NCBI GenBank assembly: GCA_949290295.1
Contig: CASERH010000007.1
Location: 1-38,211 of the forward strand
DNA length: 38,211 nucleotides
Direction: 5' to 3'
Source of the DNA: an uncultured Pseudomonadota bacterium
GTDB lineage: Bacteria > Pseudomonadota > Alphaproteobacteria > RF32 > CAG-239
Shown: one piece after another, positions 7,045 through 15,390 of the stretch
Position numbering within the stretch: position 1 is the first letter of the stretch
How the letters are laid out: every line of letters begins with the position of its first letter
Made by a program: the position numbers and the translations under genes
Notes under the pieces: model-generated
The model's database searches: none
Seen by the model: the letters and a program-made list of their open reading frames with translations, nothing else
Told to the model about the DNA's origin: nothing

Positions 7045-10000
7045 TTATGAACGACCACCTGAGAATCTTGCATAGATGGTCTGTAACGTCTTGTTCCCTT
7101 TTATTTTTGTTGTTATTTTGGTCAACGCACTTTCATTTGCAGGAACATCCATACGTTTAACTTCTACGTTTGCCGCCTCACTGGCATTTAAGGCATCAAC
7201 AGCTCTCTTAGCTGCTGCGACCTGAACATCTTGCGGAGCCCCTTTGCCATCAAGCGTTGAAACTGCCATGTTTTTATTCTCAGGGTCAATTGTCATTTTA
7301 ATACCCTCATTAGAGATGTATTGATAGGTTGTCTTGCCCTGATCATCGGTTACGGTGATTATTTCTTCAGGTTTTCCGCCCAAATCTTCAGCTGCTTTGG
7401 CAACCGTCTCGCCGTCAACCCCAGTATAAGGATCGCGAATATTGAGGAAACGACTGTCTTGTGTTGAGGTTCCATTGGCGTCTGTCACGGTTAGGCGAGC
7501 TTTATCACCTCCGGTTAATTTCAATCCTAATCGGCCGCCCGGAGCACTTACCTGCTTAGCCTCAAGCCCCTTGCCATCAAAATCCATCGCATCAATCCGA
7601 TACCCCTCGGTATTGGCCGTTGGATACGTTCCTTTGCCAGCAAAAGCTGATGGATACTCCGCCAGCGCCCCCTCCGGCTCTGCGGCATAGGAAACTTTCA
7701 GGTTTTCAATCACGGTAGGCTCTGTCGGCTCTACATCTATTGGAGACAGCTGTGCTTTCTTGATTCGATTATCAAAATCTACATCCCGACCTACGTTTCC
7801 GAGATCTCTTCTACTTATGGGTTTAGAACCTCTGTTGAAATGATTTTCCTGTCCTTCTGCACAAGGCCCATCAACCCCGGCTCCTTTAACATGATAGTTT
7901 TCTGTCGGAACATAGCCTGGACCATGATAACCTCCACGATCATCAATGGTTCCTAATGCTGATTTTATCTTCTCAATTTCTGTAATTTCTAGCTTGTCAC
8001 CACAGTTGAGTAATTTGTTTAAATTAGTCATTTCTTCTTCAAAATGGTAACGCTTAGCTCCTTGGATGGAAACATATTGCTGAGCACTTTCATCCCAACG
8101 AACACGGTCTGTGTATGCATCCAATTTGCTCCATTTGAAGATAAATTCTTCTTTAGTCATTCCCTCCATGTGATCCATAATGCCTGTTGTGCTTAAATTC
8201 ATGTACATGCGATCTAAGTCTTCTTGTGAATACAACTTAAGCAATAAGGCATATTGGCTCTCGGTGATACCCATATTAGTATTGTAATGTTCAGGAAAGA
8301 TTGAATCTTCCACAGAAGGCACTTCAACATCAACCCCTTCGGCAACAGCATTATTGTCATCAGCACTCGGAACTTCCGGCATTTTGCCCCAGCCCTCGCG
8401 CAACGGCGTGGATGGTTGTACTTGATCTTGCCAATCTTCGGTTCCTACTCCCACAACCCCGGCATCTGAGTGCCCGACTTTGGTAATAGCATCTACATGT
8501 TCGGCCACATCTGATCCTAAACGTCTGAGGCTCAACCATGATCCAACTGCTGAAATCCCCAAGCCAATGTAAAACGATGTCTTGGCCGCCTTCCATTTAC
8601 TTCTGTTTTCCTCTGTTGGATTCTTTTTATATTCTTTTCGGGCAACAATCATAGCTGTGGTTTGAGCCGAGATAGAAGATGCCGTGCGTGCCAAGCCGGA
8701 AAATACTCGAGACGAAACCTTATCTAGCCCCATCGTTGTTCCACCTGCTCCCAATAAACCTCCGGCAGCGGCACCAACCATGCCAAAAACACTCTGACGC
8801 TTGTAGTCTTTGTCTGCTTTTTTGGTCTTCCATGCAGACTTCATTGAATCCCAAAAACCAATCTTTTCTCCTTTTGCTTTGGCTGCCGCACGTTGTTTTT
8901 GGGCCTCGGCTACGACTGGCCAAATCCATGCTCCGGCTGCAGAATATGCTGCATATCCGATGATAGCTGCGGTTCCATACCCTGACATGGCAACCGCAAG
9001 AGTTGCTCCCGTGTTGGCTATGTGCTGCCACTTGTGCTCTTTGATATTTTTTACAACTGCACGACTGATCTCATAGCGTTTGCCCCACAGAGCAACCGCT
9101 TTGTCCCTGAAAGAATTTAATCTCTTGCCTAATACCGACTTACCTTTGCCAAGCTTTCTTTCCAAAATATCTTTGAACTTGGTAACCTCTACATCTGTGT
9201 CGGCACAAGCAGTGATAATATCCTTAACTTTTATTTGAAGCTTTTTCCCGCCTTCAATCAAGCTTGCTATAAAATCATCTGCCGCTTTGGCCTTTCTTTC
9301 CAGATAAGCTTTGAATTTGCCTTCATCTTGCTGCTCTTCTGCCGTGGGCAATTCAAAAGTGGAGGCAACACCCGCCATACCTAATTTGGCTACAAATAAA
9401 TCTCTAACCTTTTCCGTTAGTTGTTTGCGTTGTTCAATCTTGGGCGCCAATAAATATTTTAGGTTGCTAATGTTTTCTTGGTATGCCTCTAATTTGGCTG
9501 CCTCAAACATCTGAGAAAAGTTCTTAGCCTTGTTTTCCTCATCTACGAAAGATCCGTCATCCTCAACCATATCGACATTGGCCAAGACCTGCTCTAACTC
9601 TTTGAATTCTTCGGCAATTGTCCCATCTTCAGTATAAAGATTTATGCGCTCAAGATTCTCATCTAAGCTTTTGTCATTCTTGCGCAAAACTTCCACGTCT
9701 TGGTCGAGACCATTCTCTTCCTCATAAGATTTCAACACCTCGTCTAATTTCTTTTGAACCTCGGCTCTCTTTTTTTCATCTGTAATGTGACTTACAAGAC
9801 TTTTGGCAGCTTCAAGCTCATGAATATCTACATATTCCTTGCCCTCTATCAAATTTTCCATCTTGGTAGCAACGACATCACTCAATTTGCTTTGAGCTGA
9901 TCTAATCTCATTGTTTTGCGGAACCAAACTCAAAATTGCTCTGGCCTCATTGGCATCTGCAAAACTTAACTCCACATTCTCCCCTGACAGAACGTTGGCA

Positions 10001-10299
10001 ATGGATTGTGCCGTCTTCTTTATTTCTTTCTCCCACTTTTCTTCTTTGGGCGTCCCTTCAAAGATGCCTCTTATCTTATCAAACTCTTGGTAGGGAACTC
10101 CTGTTTCTTCTAACTTTGAGTCAAAGCGCTCATAAAAGCTTTCTACTAAGCCTTTTTGGGTGGGGTCATTCCTTAAAAGCCGAACAGCTTCTAACAGTTC
10201 ATCGTAACTGTAGTTTATAAAAGAATTTGCGCTCAAAATCTCTTGTGCTTCTTGAACCGTCATCTTTTCAGTCTGTTGCATCTTTTCATTTTCTGCCAT
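7045..10299 (-). CDS. Large unrecognised protein, acidic helical N-terminus with glycine-rich hydrophobic core
   Basis: I do not recognise this 1084-residue protein. Residues 1-400 are charged, helical and probably coiled coil. Three hydrophobic, Gly/Ala-rich stretches follow (about 427-464, 502-524 and 575-592), with basic stretches between them. Residues 600-1084 are polar and look beta-rich (for example RLGLKLTGGDKARLTVTDANG near 930-950), ending in a basic Arg-Ser tail. There is no N-terminal signal peptide, so any export would use another route. It has its own promoter, an AAGGA site about 11 bases before ATG and a terminator, so it is monocistronic. A membrane-inserting surface protein or effector is possible but only a guess. 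Confidence 0.8.
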   Translation of the reverse strand: MAENEKMQQTEKMTVQEAQEILSANSFINYSYDELLEAVRLLRNDPTQKGLVESFYERFDSKLEETGVPYQEFDKIRGIFEGTPKEEKWEKEIKKTAQSIANVLSGENVELSFADANEARAILSLVPQNNEIRSAQSKLSDVVATKMENLIEGKEYVDIHELEAAKSLVSHITDEKKRAEVQKKLDEVLKSYEEENGLDQDVEVLRKNDKSLDENLERINLYTEDGTIAEEFKELEQVLANVDMVEDDGSFVDEENKAKNFSQMFEAAKLEAYQENISNLKYLLAPKIEQRKQLTEKVRDLFVAKLGMAGVASTFELPTAEEQQDEGKFKAYLERKAKAADDFIASLIEGGKKLQIKVKDIITACADTDVEVTKFKDILERKLGKGKSVLGKRLNSFRDKAVALWGKRYEISRAVVKNIKEHKWQHIANTGATLAVAMSGYGTAAIIGYAAYSAAGAWIWPVVAEAQKQRAAAKAKGEKIGFWDSMKSAWKTKKADKDYKRQSVFGMVGAAAGGLLGAGGTTMGLDKVSSRVFSGLARTASSISAQTTAMIVARKEYKKNPTEENRSKWKAAKTSFYIGLGISAVGSWLSLRRLGSDVAEHVDAITKVGHSDAGVVGVGTEDWQDQVQPSTPLREGWGKMPEVPSADDNNAVAEGVDVEVPSVEDSIFPEHYNTNMGITESQYALLLKLYSQEDLDRMYMNLSTTGIMDHMEGMTKEEFIFKWSKLDAYTDRVRWDESAQQYVSIQGAKRYHFEEEMTNLNKLLNCGDKLEITEIEKIKSALGTIDDRGGYHGPGYVPTENYHVKGAGVDGPCAEGQENHFNRGSKPISRRDLGNVGRDVDFDNRIKKAQLSPIDVEPTEPTVIENLKVSYAAEPEGALAEYPSAFAGKGTYPTANTEGYRIDAMDFDGKGLEAKQVSAPGGRLGLKLTGGDKARLTVTDANGTSTQDSRFLNIRDPYTGVDGETVAKAAEDLGGKPEEIITVTDDQGKTTYQYISNEGIKMTIDPENKNMAVSTLDGKGAPQDVQVAAAKRAVDALNASEAANVEVKRMDVPANESALTKITTKIKGNKTLQTIYARFSGGRS

Positions 10300-10345
10300 G
10301 ATTTTAGATCCTTCAATCTAAGAGTAAAGTTTTCATTTGCTTTGA

Positions 10346-10374
10346 AATATATCACAAAAATTCAGTTGCTTCAA
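10346..10374 (-). promoter_or_regulatory. Promoter of the 1084-residue protein gene
   Basis: On the reverse strand TTGAAG (10369-10374) is followed after 17 bases by TATATT (10346-10351). The predicted start lies about 40 bases upstream of the ATG at 10299, and AAGGA lies in that leader. The 216-base gap between this gene and ileS otherwise holds only AT-rich sequence and the ileS terminator. Confidence 0.5.
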
Positions 10375-10468
10375 GCACTTTTTGTCAATTTTTTTAAATT
10401 TTGTAAAATAATCTTTAAAAATGTTGCCAATGGCGTTTATTTTATTTCTAATTATTTAAAAAAACACT

Positions 10469-10498
10469 AAAAAACCGCCTCTCTCAAGGCGGTTTTTA
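10469..10498 (-). terminator. Terminator downstream of ileS
   Basis: Stem AAACCGCCT / AGGCGGTTT around the loop CTCTCA. Read leftward it is preceded by an A-rich segment and followed by a run of T (A-run on the plus strand at 10469-10474). It lies 18 bases past the ileS stop. Confidence 0.85.
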
Positions 10499-10515
10499 CA
10501 TTAAGTCTTATAAAA

Positions 10516-13500
10516 TTAAGCCACTTTAGCATCAAAGCTGACTGAAGCTCCTTCAATATCTGCTGTGGTGCCGCCAGTGCAACTGTCTCCAAATTTAACA
10601 GCCAAAACCTGCTCGGCAATGTAGGCTTTATTTTCATCCAAAGCCTTGGCAAGCTCCGGATTAGATGTCTGCCAGCAGAGCTCTATGCGGTCTGAGATGT
10701 TGAAGTCTTTATCTTTTCTCAAGGTTTGAACCAGGCGGACAAAGTCTCTGGCCATGCCCTCGCGCTTTAACTCATCGGTTACATTAGTATCCAAGGTGAC
10801 AACCGCTTTGTTATCTGCAAAAGACTTGCCGGCAACGCCCTCTTTCATTTCCAGGCGGACCTCAAACAAATCAGGTGTCAACTTCTGACCGCCGATTGAC
10901 AAAGTTCCGTCAGCATTCAGTTCCCAGTGACCTTGCTTGTAAGCGGCCATGACCGCACCCATGTCTTTGCCCAAAGCCTTGCCCAAAAGCGGCGTATATA
11001 GATATATCTTCTTTTCCGCATAGGCGCTCAAGTTATCATCAAATTTAACCTCTTTGACATTTAACTCGTCTTTGACAATCTCTTGATATGCCGGGCTCAG
11101 TTTATGGCCAACCAAGGTCATTGAGGCTAAAGGTAAGCGGTTGCGCAGATTCTTTTCCTCGCGGATAAACTTGCCGGCTGAGCATAGCTCTTGCAAGAAA
11201 TCCATCTCTTCAACCAAATCGGCATCAAACTTAACCTCTTGCAAGCTCGGATAATCTGCCAAGTGAACGGATTCCTCACCGGTTAAGGTCTTGAAGACAT
11301 ACTCTGAAACAAACGGCATCAGCGGGGCGATAATCTTGCTTAAGTTTACCAAAACCGTATACAAGACATCAAACGCCTGAGTATCTCCCTCCCAGAAGCG
11401 GTCGCGGCTGCGGCGAATATACCAGTTGTTTAATATCTCCATAAACGAGGCAACCTCGTTTGTGGCAACGGCGACATCATAACTGCTGATGCCTTTATTG
11501 ACCACTTCTGCCAATTTTTTCAATTTGGAGAGAATGTAATTGTCTATTGCCTCTGAAGAGCTATAAACCTCTTTGGCCTTGTAACCCTCGGCATTGGCGT
11601 AAAGAGTGAAGAAGTAAAAAGCGTTCCAAAGCGGGATTTGGGCCACGCGGGCGGCTTTGGCTATTTCTTTTCCCTCCTTATCGACGGCCAAATTGCCGCC
11701 TTTTAGAACCGGAGAAGATACCAAGAACCAGCGCAAAGTATCTGAACCTATGCTTTCCAAAACCTCGTTGGGGTCAGGGTAGTTCTTGAGGCGTTTGGAG
11801 AGCTTTTGTCCTCCTTCGGCCATCAGCAAACCTGTGCAAATGCAGTTCTTGAAAGCAGGTTTATTGTGCAAAGCGGTTGAAAGCACCGTCAGAGTATAAA
11901 ACCATCCGCGGGTCTGGTCCATCGCTTCAACAATAAAATCTGCCGGGAAGTGGTTTTCAAACCATTCCTTGTTCTCAAACGGATAATGCACTTGCGCATA
12001 GGGCATTGAGCCGCTCTCAAACCAGCAGTCAAAGACATCGCCCACGCGGTGCATCATGGTTTGGCCTGACGGGTCATCGGGGTTTTTGTAGACAACCTCA
12101 TCAATATAGGGTTTATGCAAATCTTTTACATCAAAACCGGTCTTTTCTTTAATCTCAGCCAGAGAACCAAAGACATCAACTCTCGGGAATTTCGGATTAT
12201 CAGACTTCCACACCGGAATCGGGGTTCCCCAGAAACGATTGCGCGAGATTGACCAATCTCTGGCCCCCTCAAGCCACTTACCGAAACGGCCGTCTTTAAT
12301 GTGGTCCGGCACCCAATTTATCTCTTGGTTGTTTTTGACCATCTCATCTCTGAAATCCGTTACTTTTACAAACCAGCTGGACATTGCCTTGTAAATCAGC
12401 GGTGTATCTGTGCGCCAGCAGAAGGGATAAGAGTGCGTGTATTGTTCCTTTTTCACCAAAAGGCCGTTTTCTTTCAGCCACTGCATAATCGGCTCATTGG
12501 TTTCAAAAACCTGCTTGCCCTCATAGTCCGGAACTTCTGAGGTAAACTTGCCGGCCTCATCTACCGGGCATACAACCGGGAAATGCTCATCATAGGCGCG
12601 GCAGACATCAAAGTCATCTTGACCAAAGCCCGGAGCAATGTGGACAACGCCGGTTCCGTCCTCGGTTGAAACAAACTCTCCTGACAAAACTTTGAAGGCT
12701 CCCTTTTCTTTCAGATGTCTGAAATAAGGGAACATCGGCTCATAGCTCAAGCCAACCAAATTTTTACCTTTGAGAGAGCCAACCTCGGTTGCATGCTCAA
12801 GCTGCTTCTTGTATCTGCCCACTAAAGCTCGAGCCAAAACATATTTTTGGCCATCTTCTTCCATGACCACATAGTCAATATCATTGCCGACAGCCAACAT
12901 CAGGTTTGAAGGCAAGGTCCATGGTGTGGTGGTCCAAACCAAAATCTTCATGCCGTTTTCAAGCTTGAACATTACCGTGATGGCATTGTCGGTCTTGTCT
13001 TGATAGCCCTGGTTGACCTCAAAGTTGGAAAGCGGCGTCTCTGCAGCCCAAGAATATGGCAGCACGCGGTAGTCCTCATATACCAAGCCTTTGTCATAGA
13101 GTTGTTTGAAGTTGGAAATAACGCTTTCCATAAAAGGCAAATCCATGGTCTTGTAGTCATGGTTAAAGTCTACCCAGCGGCCGATGCGTTTGAACATCTC
13201 AACCCAAATGCCGGAATACTTCAAAACATCAGAACGGCAAAAATTGTTAAACTTCTCAACACCATATTGCTCAATTTGCTTGCGGCCGGAAACACCCAAC
13301 TGTTTTTCTGCCGACATCTCGGCCGGAAGCCCGTGGCAGTCCCACCCCAAACGACGCTCTACCTTTTTGCCGTTCATCGTCTGGAAACGCGCAACCACGT
13401 CTTTGACGTATGATACCATGATGTGTCCATAGTGCGGAGTACCGTTGGCAAACGGAGGACCGTCATAAAATACAAACTCGGCAGCGCCGTCACGATTGTG

Positions 13501-13605
13501 AACGGATTTTTCAAAAGTTTTATCTTCATCCCAGAACTTGAGGACTTCTTTTTCGACTTCTACAAAGTCAGGCTTGGCCTTAACATCGGCATAATGTTTT
13601 GTCAT
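10516..13605 (-). CDS. ileS: Isoleucyl-tRNA synthetase, eukaryote-like (IleRS2) type
   Basis: A 1029-residue class I synthetase that charges tRNA-Ile. The HIGH motif is HYGH (58-61), followed by GWDCHGLPAE, which marks the editing-type large subunits. The KMSKS loop reads KLSKRLKNYPDP near residue 600, the form seen in eukaryote-like IleRS2 enzymes, as opposed to the standard bacterial IleRS1. IleRS2 enzymes are generally naturally resistant to mupirocin. The open frame can be extended to a TTG at 13611, but the ATG at 13605 has AAGGTG about 9 bases upstream and is preferred. It appears to be the only ileS in the window. Confidence 0.95.
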   Translation of the reverse strand: MTKHYADVKAKPDFVEVEKEVLKFWDEDKTFEKSVHNRDGAAEFVFYDGPPFANGTPHYGHIMVSYVKDVVARFQTMNGKKVERRLGWDCHGLPAEMSAEKQLGVSGRKQIEQYGVEKFNNFCRSDVLKYSGIWVEMFKRIGRWVDFNHDYKTMDLPFMESVISNFKQLYDKGLVYEDYRVLPYSWAAETPLSNFEVNQGYQDKTDNAITVMFKLENGMKILVWTTTPWTLPSNLMLAVGNDIDYVVMEEDGQKYVLARALVGRYKKQLEHATEVGSLKGKNLVGLSYEPMFPYFRHLKEKGAFKVLSGEFVSTEDGTGVVHIAPGFGQDDFDVCRAYDEHFPVVCPVDEAGKFTSEVPDYEGKQVFETNEPIMQWLKENGLLVKKEQYTHSYPFCWRTDTPLIYKAMSSWFVKVTDFRDEMVKNNQEINWVPDHIKDGRFGKWLEGARDWSISRNRFWGTPIPVWKSDNPKFPRVDVFGSLAEIKEKTGFDVKDLHKPYIDEVVYKNPDDPSGQTMMHRVGDVFDCWFESGSMPYAQVHYPFENKEWFENHFPADFIVEAMDQTRGWFYTLTVLSTALHNKPAFKNCICTGLLMAEGGQKLSKRLKNYPDPNEVLESIGSDTLRWFLVSSPVLKGGNLAVDKEGKEIAKAARVAQIPLWNAFYFFTLYANAEGYKAKEVYSSSEAIDNYILSKLKKLAEVVNKGISSYDVAVATNEVASFMEILNNWYIRRSRDRFWEGDTQAFDVLYTVLVNLSKIIAPLMPFVSEYVFKTLTGEESVHLADYPSLQEVKFDADLVEEMDFLQELCSAGKFIREEKNLRNRLPLASMTLVGHKLSPAYQEIVKDELNVKEVKFDDNLSAYAEKKIYLYTPLLGKALGKDMGAVMAAYKQGHWELNADGTLSIGGQKLTPDLFEVRLEMKEGVAGKSFADNKAVVTLDTNVTDELKREGMARDFVRLVQTLRKDKDFNISDRIELCWQTSNPELAKALDENKAYIAEQVLAVKFGDSCTGGTTADIEGASVSFDAKVA

Positions 13606-13677
13606 TATCAAACACCTTAAAATTTTTGATTATTTTGTTTTGAAAAAATTTGGTTGAGTATGTGCAGCAAAAATATC

Positions 13678-13692
13678 ATCCCCCTAGGGGAT
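13678..13692. repeat. Short perfect palindrome upstream of ileS
   Basis: ATCCCC-CTA-GGGGAT lies 73 bases upstream of the ileS ATG. It could be an operator or a small RNA hairpin. It sits in a 354-base gap (13606-13959) that otherwise holds AT-rich sequence, a doubtful 77-codon reverse frame and the conserved leader of the next gene. Confidence 0.35.
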
Positions 13693-13849
13693 AATGCTAA
13701 AAATCGGTGATATGAAAAATTTGCACATATTGGTTCTCTCTTAAAAAGACTTAATTCGCGTTTCAAAATAATACATTGATTCAGTTGAGTCAAACATAAA
13801 TTTGCCCCTATTTCCTTTTTCTTCATAATGGAAACAAAAAAAATTTGCA

Positions 13850-13959
13850 TTTTGTCTAAAAATATAGTATTCGAGATTTATCAACACAAATTACGCTTAC
13901 TATAATTCTAATCAAAATACATGCAAAAATTATTAAAACAACACTAAAACCCAAACTTT
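13850..13959 (+). promoter_or_regulatory. Conserved upstream box and leader, copy A
   Basis: TTTTGTCTAAAA (13850-13861) followed by TAGTAT (13865-13870), then 73 bases later the 11-mer CTAAAACCCAA (13944-13954), ending 5 bases before the ATG. No Shine-Dalgarno is visible. The same three words in the same order precede the unrelated gene at 16784. The first two words may be a promoter or activator site and the third a leader element; both roles are inferred. Confidence 0.45.
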
Positions 13960-14148
13960 ATGGAATACTTTTTAACATTTCTCACCATTTTAGGTGGTGT
14001 CGTTTTTGCACTATTTGTTTTGGTAGTGCTTATAGTGACTTTCTTTTTTGTCGTTTGCAAACTTGCTTTATGGCACGCAGACTGGCAAAGGAAAAAGCTG
14101 TTGGAAAACCTCCACCCAAAGGAAAAGAATGATTCTCTTTTCCGTTAG
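13960..14148 (+). CDS. Small single-pass membrane protein (hypothetical)
   Basis: A 62-residue protein that I do not recognise. Residues 5-35 form one long hydrophobic helix (ILGGVVFALFVLVVLIVTFFFVV region), followed by a basic, polar tail of about 27 residues. Gene reality is supported by its own conserved leader, a terminator just after the stop, and a leader and stop context matching the gene at 16784. No Shine-Dalgarno is seen; the ATG is 5 bases after CTAAAACCCAA. It sits alone between ileS and anmK. Function unknown. Confidence 0.6.
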   Translation: MEYFLTFLTILGGVVFALFVLVVLIVTFFFVVCKLALWHADWQRKKLLENLHPKEKNDSLFR

Positions 14149-14154
14149 CGCTTT

Positions 14155-14190
14155 AGCCCCGCCTCTTAAAAAAGGCCGGGCTTTTTTTAT
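14155..14190 (+). terminator. Terminator after the 62-residue gene
   Basis: Stem AGCCCCGCCT / AGGCCGGGCT with one mismatch, then TTTTTTT. It starts 6 bases after the stop codon. Its T-run reaches the 3' end of anmK on the other strand, where it may also help end anmK transcription. Confidence 0.8.
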
Positions 14191-14195
14191 AGGTT

Positions 14196-15302
14196 TCACT
14201 TGCCTGATTGTGGCTCAAAGACCTCGCCGCAGATGCAGGGCTCTCTCACGCCGGTCGTGAACGGATAGGTGGAGGGCATAAAATTCTCTCTCCTTACCGC
14301 CAAATAAGCAAAAGCCTGCGCCTCTATGGCAGAGGCATTCCAGCCCATATCTGCTGCGGTTTTAACCTCAATATCCTCAAGTCTTTGGCGCAAAAAGCGC
14401 ACCAAGGTCGGGTTTTTCGCCCCGCCTCCGCAGATAACAACCATCTTTGGACGTTGCGGCAGATAAAGCGCCATTGAATAAGCTATGGCCTCAGCTACAA
14501 AAGAGGTGGCCGCAGCAGCACCGTCTTCCAAGCTTAAGCCTTCCAAATGTTCCAGCTTATCATTAAATGTATTCTTATCTGCCGCTTTGGGCGGAACTTT
14601 GGCCAAATACTTGTGTCGCATGAGCTGGCTTATTATCGGCATATGAACGGTGCCGGTGGCTGCCAGTTTACCGTTATAATCCATATGTTGGCCGCTGCGC
14701 CTGAAGACCCAATCGTTTATTGCATTATTGCCGGGGCCGACATCAAAAGCCAGCATCTCGCCGTTTTCACCAATCCAAGTGAGGCTCGAGATACCGCCGA
14801 TATCTATAACCGCCAACGGCTTTGGCCTATCATGCCCCAAGGCCTGATGGTATAGGGCCGAAAGCGGCGCCCCTTGACCGCCCGAGAGTATGTCTGCCTG
14901 GCGAAAACGGCTAACCGTTTTAATCCCGCATAAATCAGCCAGCATTTGCCCATCCCCCAGTTGCAAAATAAATTGCTCGGTCGGATTATGGGCGATAACA
15001 TGGCCGGCAAAACCAATAATATCTATTTTCTCATCATAGTCATTTATAATATCTTTGACGATTGCGGCATGGAACTCCGTGAACTCTTTTTCAAGTTGCT
15101 CTTTTTCTTCTGCCTTTGCCTCTTTATAGTGGCGGTGAAACCAGCGCAATTTTTCCCTTAACTCATCTTCAAACGGAACATCTAAAATCGGGCCGAACTC
15201 AAAAACATCTACCCCATCAGTTGAAATCACCGCGGCGTTAACGCCGTCAAGCGATGATCCGCTCATTAGTCCAAGTGCCCTTTTTGCACGCAACAAATCC
15301 AT
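14196..15302 (-). CDS. anmK: Anhydro-N-acetylmuramic acid kinase
   Basis: A 368-residue member of the ASKHA sugar-kinase superfamily. The phosphate-1 loop GLMSGSSLDGVNAA lies at residues 11-24, a DIGGISSLTW segment near residue 166, and CGGGAKNP near residue 290. AnmK converts 1,6-anhydro-MurNAc, released by lytic transglycosylases and amidases, to MurNAc-6-phosphate during cell-wall recycling. It fits functionally with mltA in this window, which makes anhydro ends. It is divergent from tyrS with 88 bases between. The Shine-Dalgarno (GGGAG) is rather distant at about 14 bases, so the exact start is slightly uncertain. Confidence 0.92.
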   Translation of the reverse strand: MDLLRAKRALGLMSGSSLDGVNAAVISTDGVDVFEFGPILDVPFEDELREKLRWFHRHYKEAKAEEKEQLEKEFTEFHAAIVKDIINDYDEKIDIIGFAGHVIAHNPTEQFILQLGDGQMLADLCGIKTVSRFRQADILSGGQGAPLSALYHQALGHDRPKPLAVIDIGGISSLTWIGENGEMLAFDVGPGNNAINDWVFRRSGQHMDYNGKLAATGTVHMPIISQLMRHKYLAKVPPKAADKNTFNDKLEHLEGLSLEDGAAAATSFVAEAIAYSMALYLPQRPKMVVICGGGAKNPTLVRFLRQRLEDIEVKTAADMGWNASAIEAQAFAYLAVRRENFMPSTYPFTTGVREPCICGEVFEPQSGK

Positions 15303-15324
15303 GACTAAAAATCAAACTCCCTTC

Positions 15325-15352
15325 TTGCAATAGCCAAATATTATGCTAATAT
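15325..15352 (+). promoter_or_regulatory. Promoter of tyrS
   Basis: TTGCAA (15325-15330), a 16-base spacer, then TAATAT (15347-15352). The predicted start is about 30 bases before the ATG at 15391, and AAAGGA lies 7 bases before that ATG. Confidence 0.55.
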
Positions 15353-15390
15353 GCGTTAAAATTTGGTTATAAAAAAGAAAAGGAAAAACA

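Noticed and set aside
13617..13850. 77-codon reverse ORF between ileS and the 62-residue gene
   Set aside because: Low-complexity composition, no clear Shine-Dalgarno, and it runs through the palindrome and the ileS upstream region. It could be real but I cannot support it.
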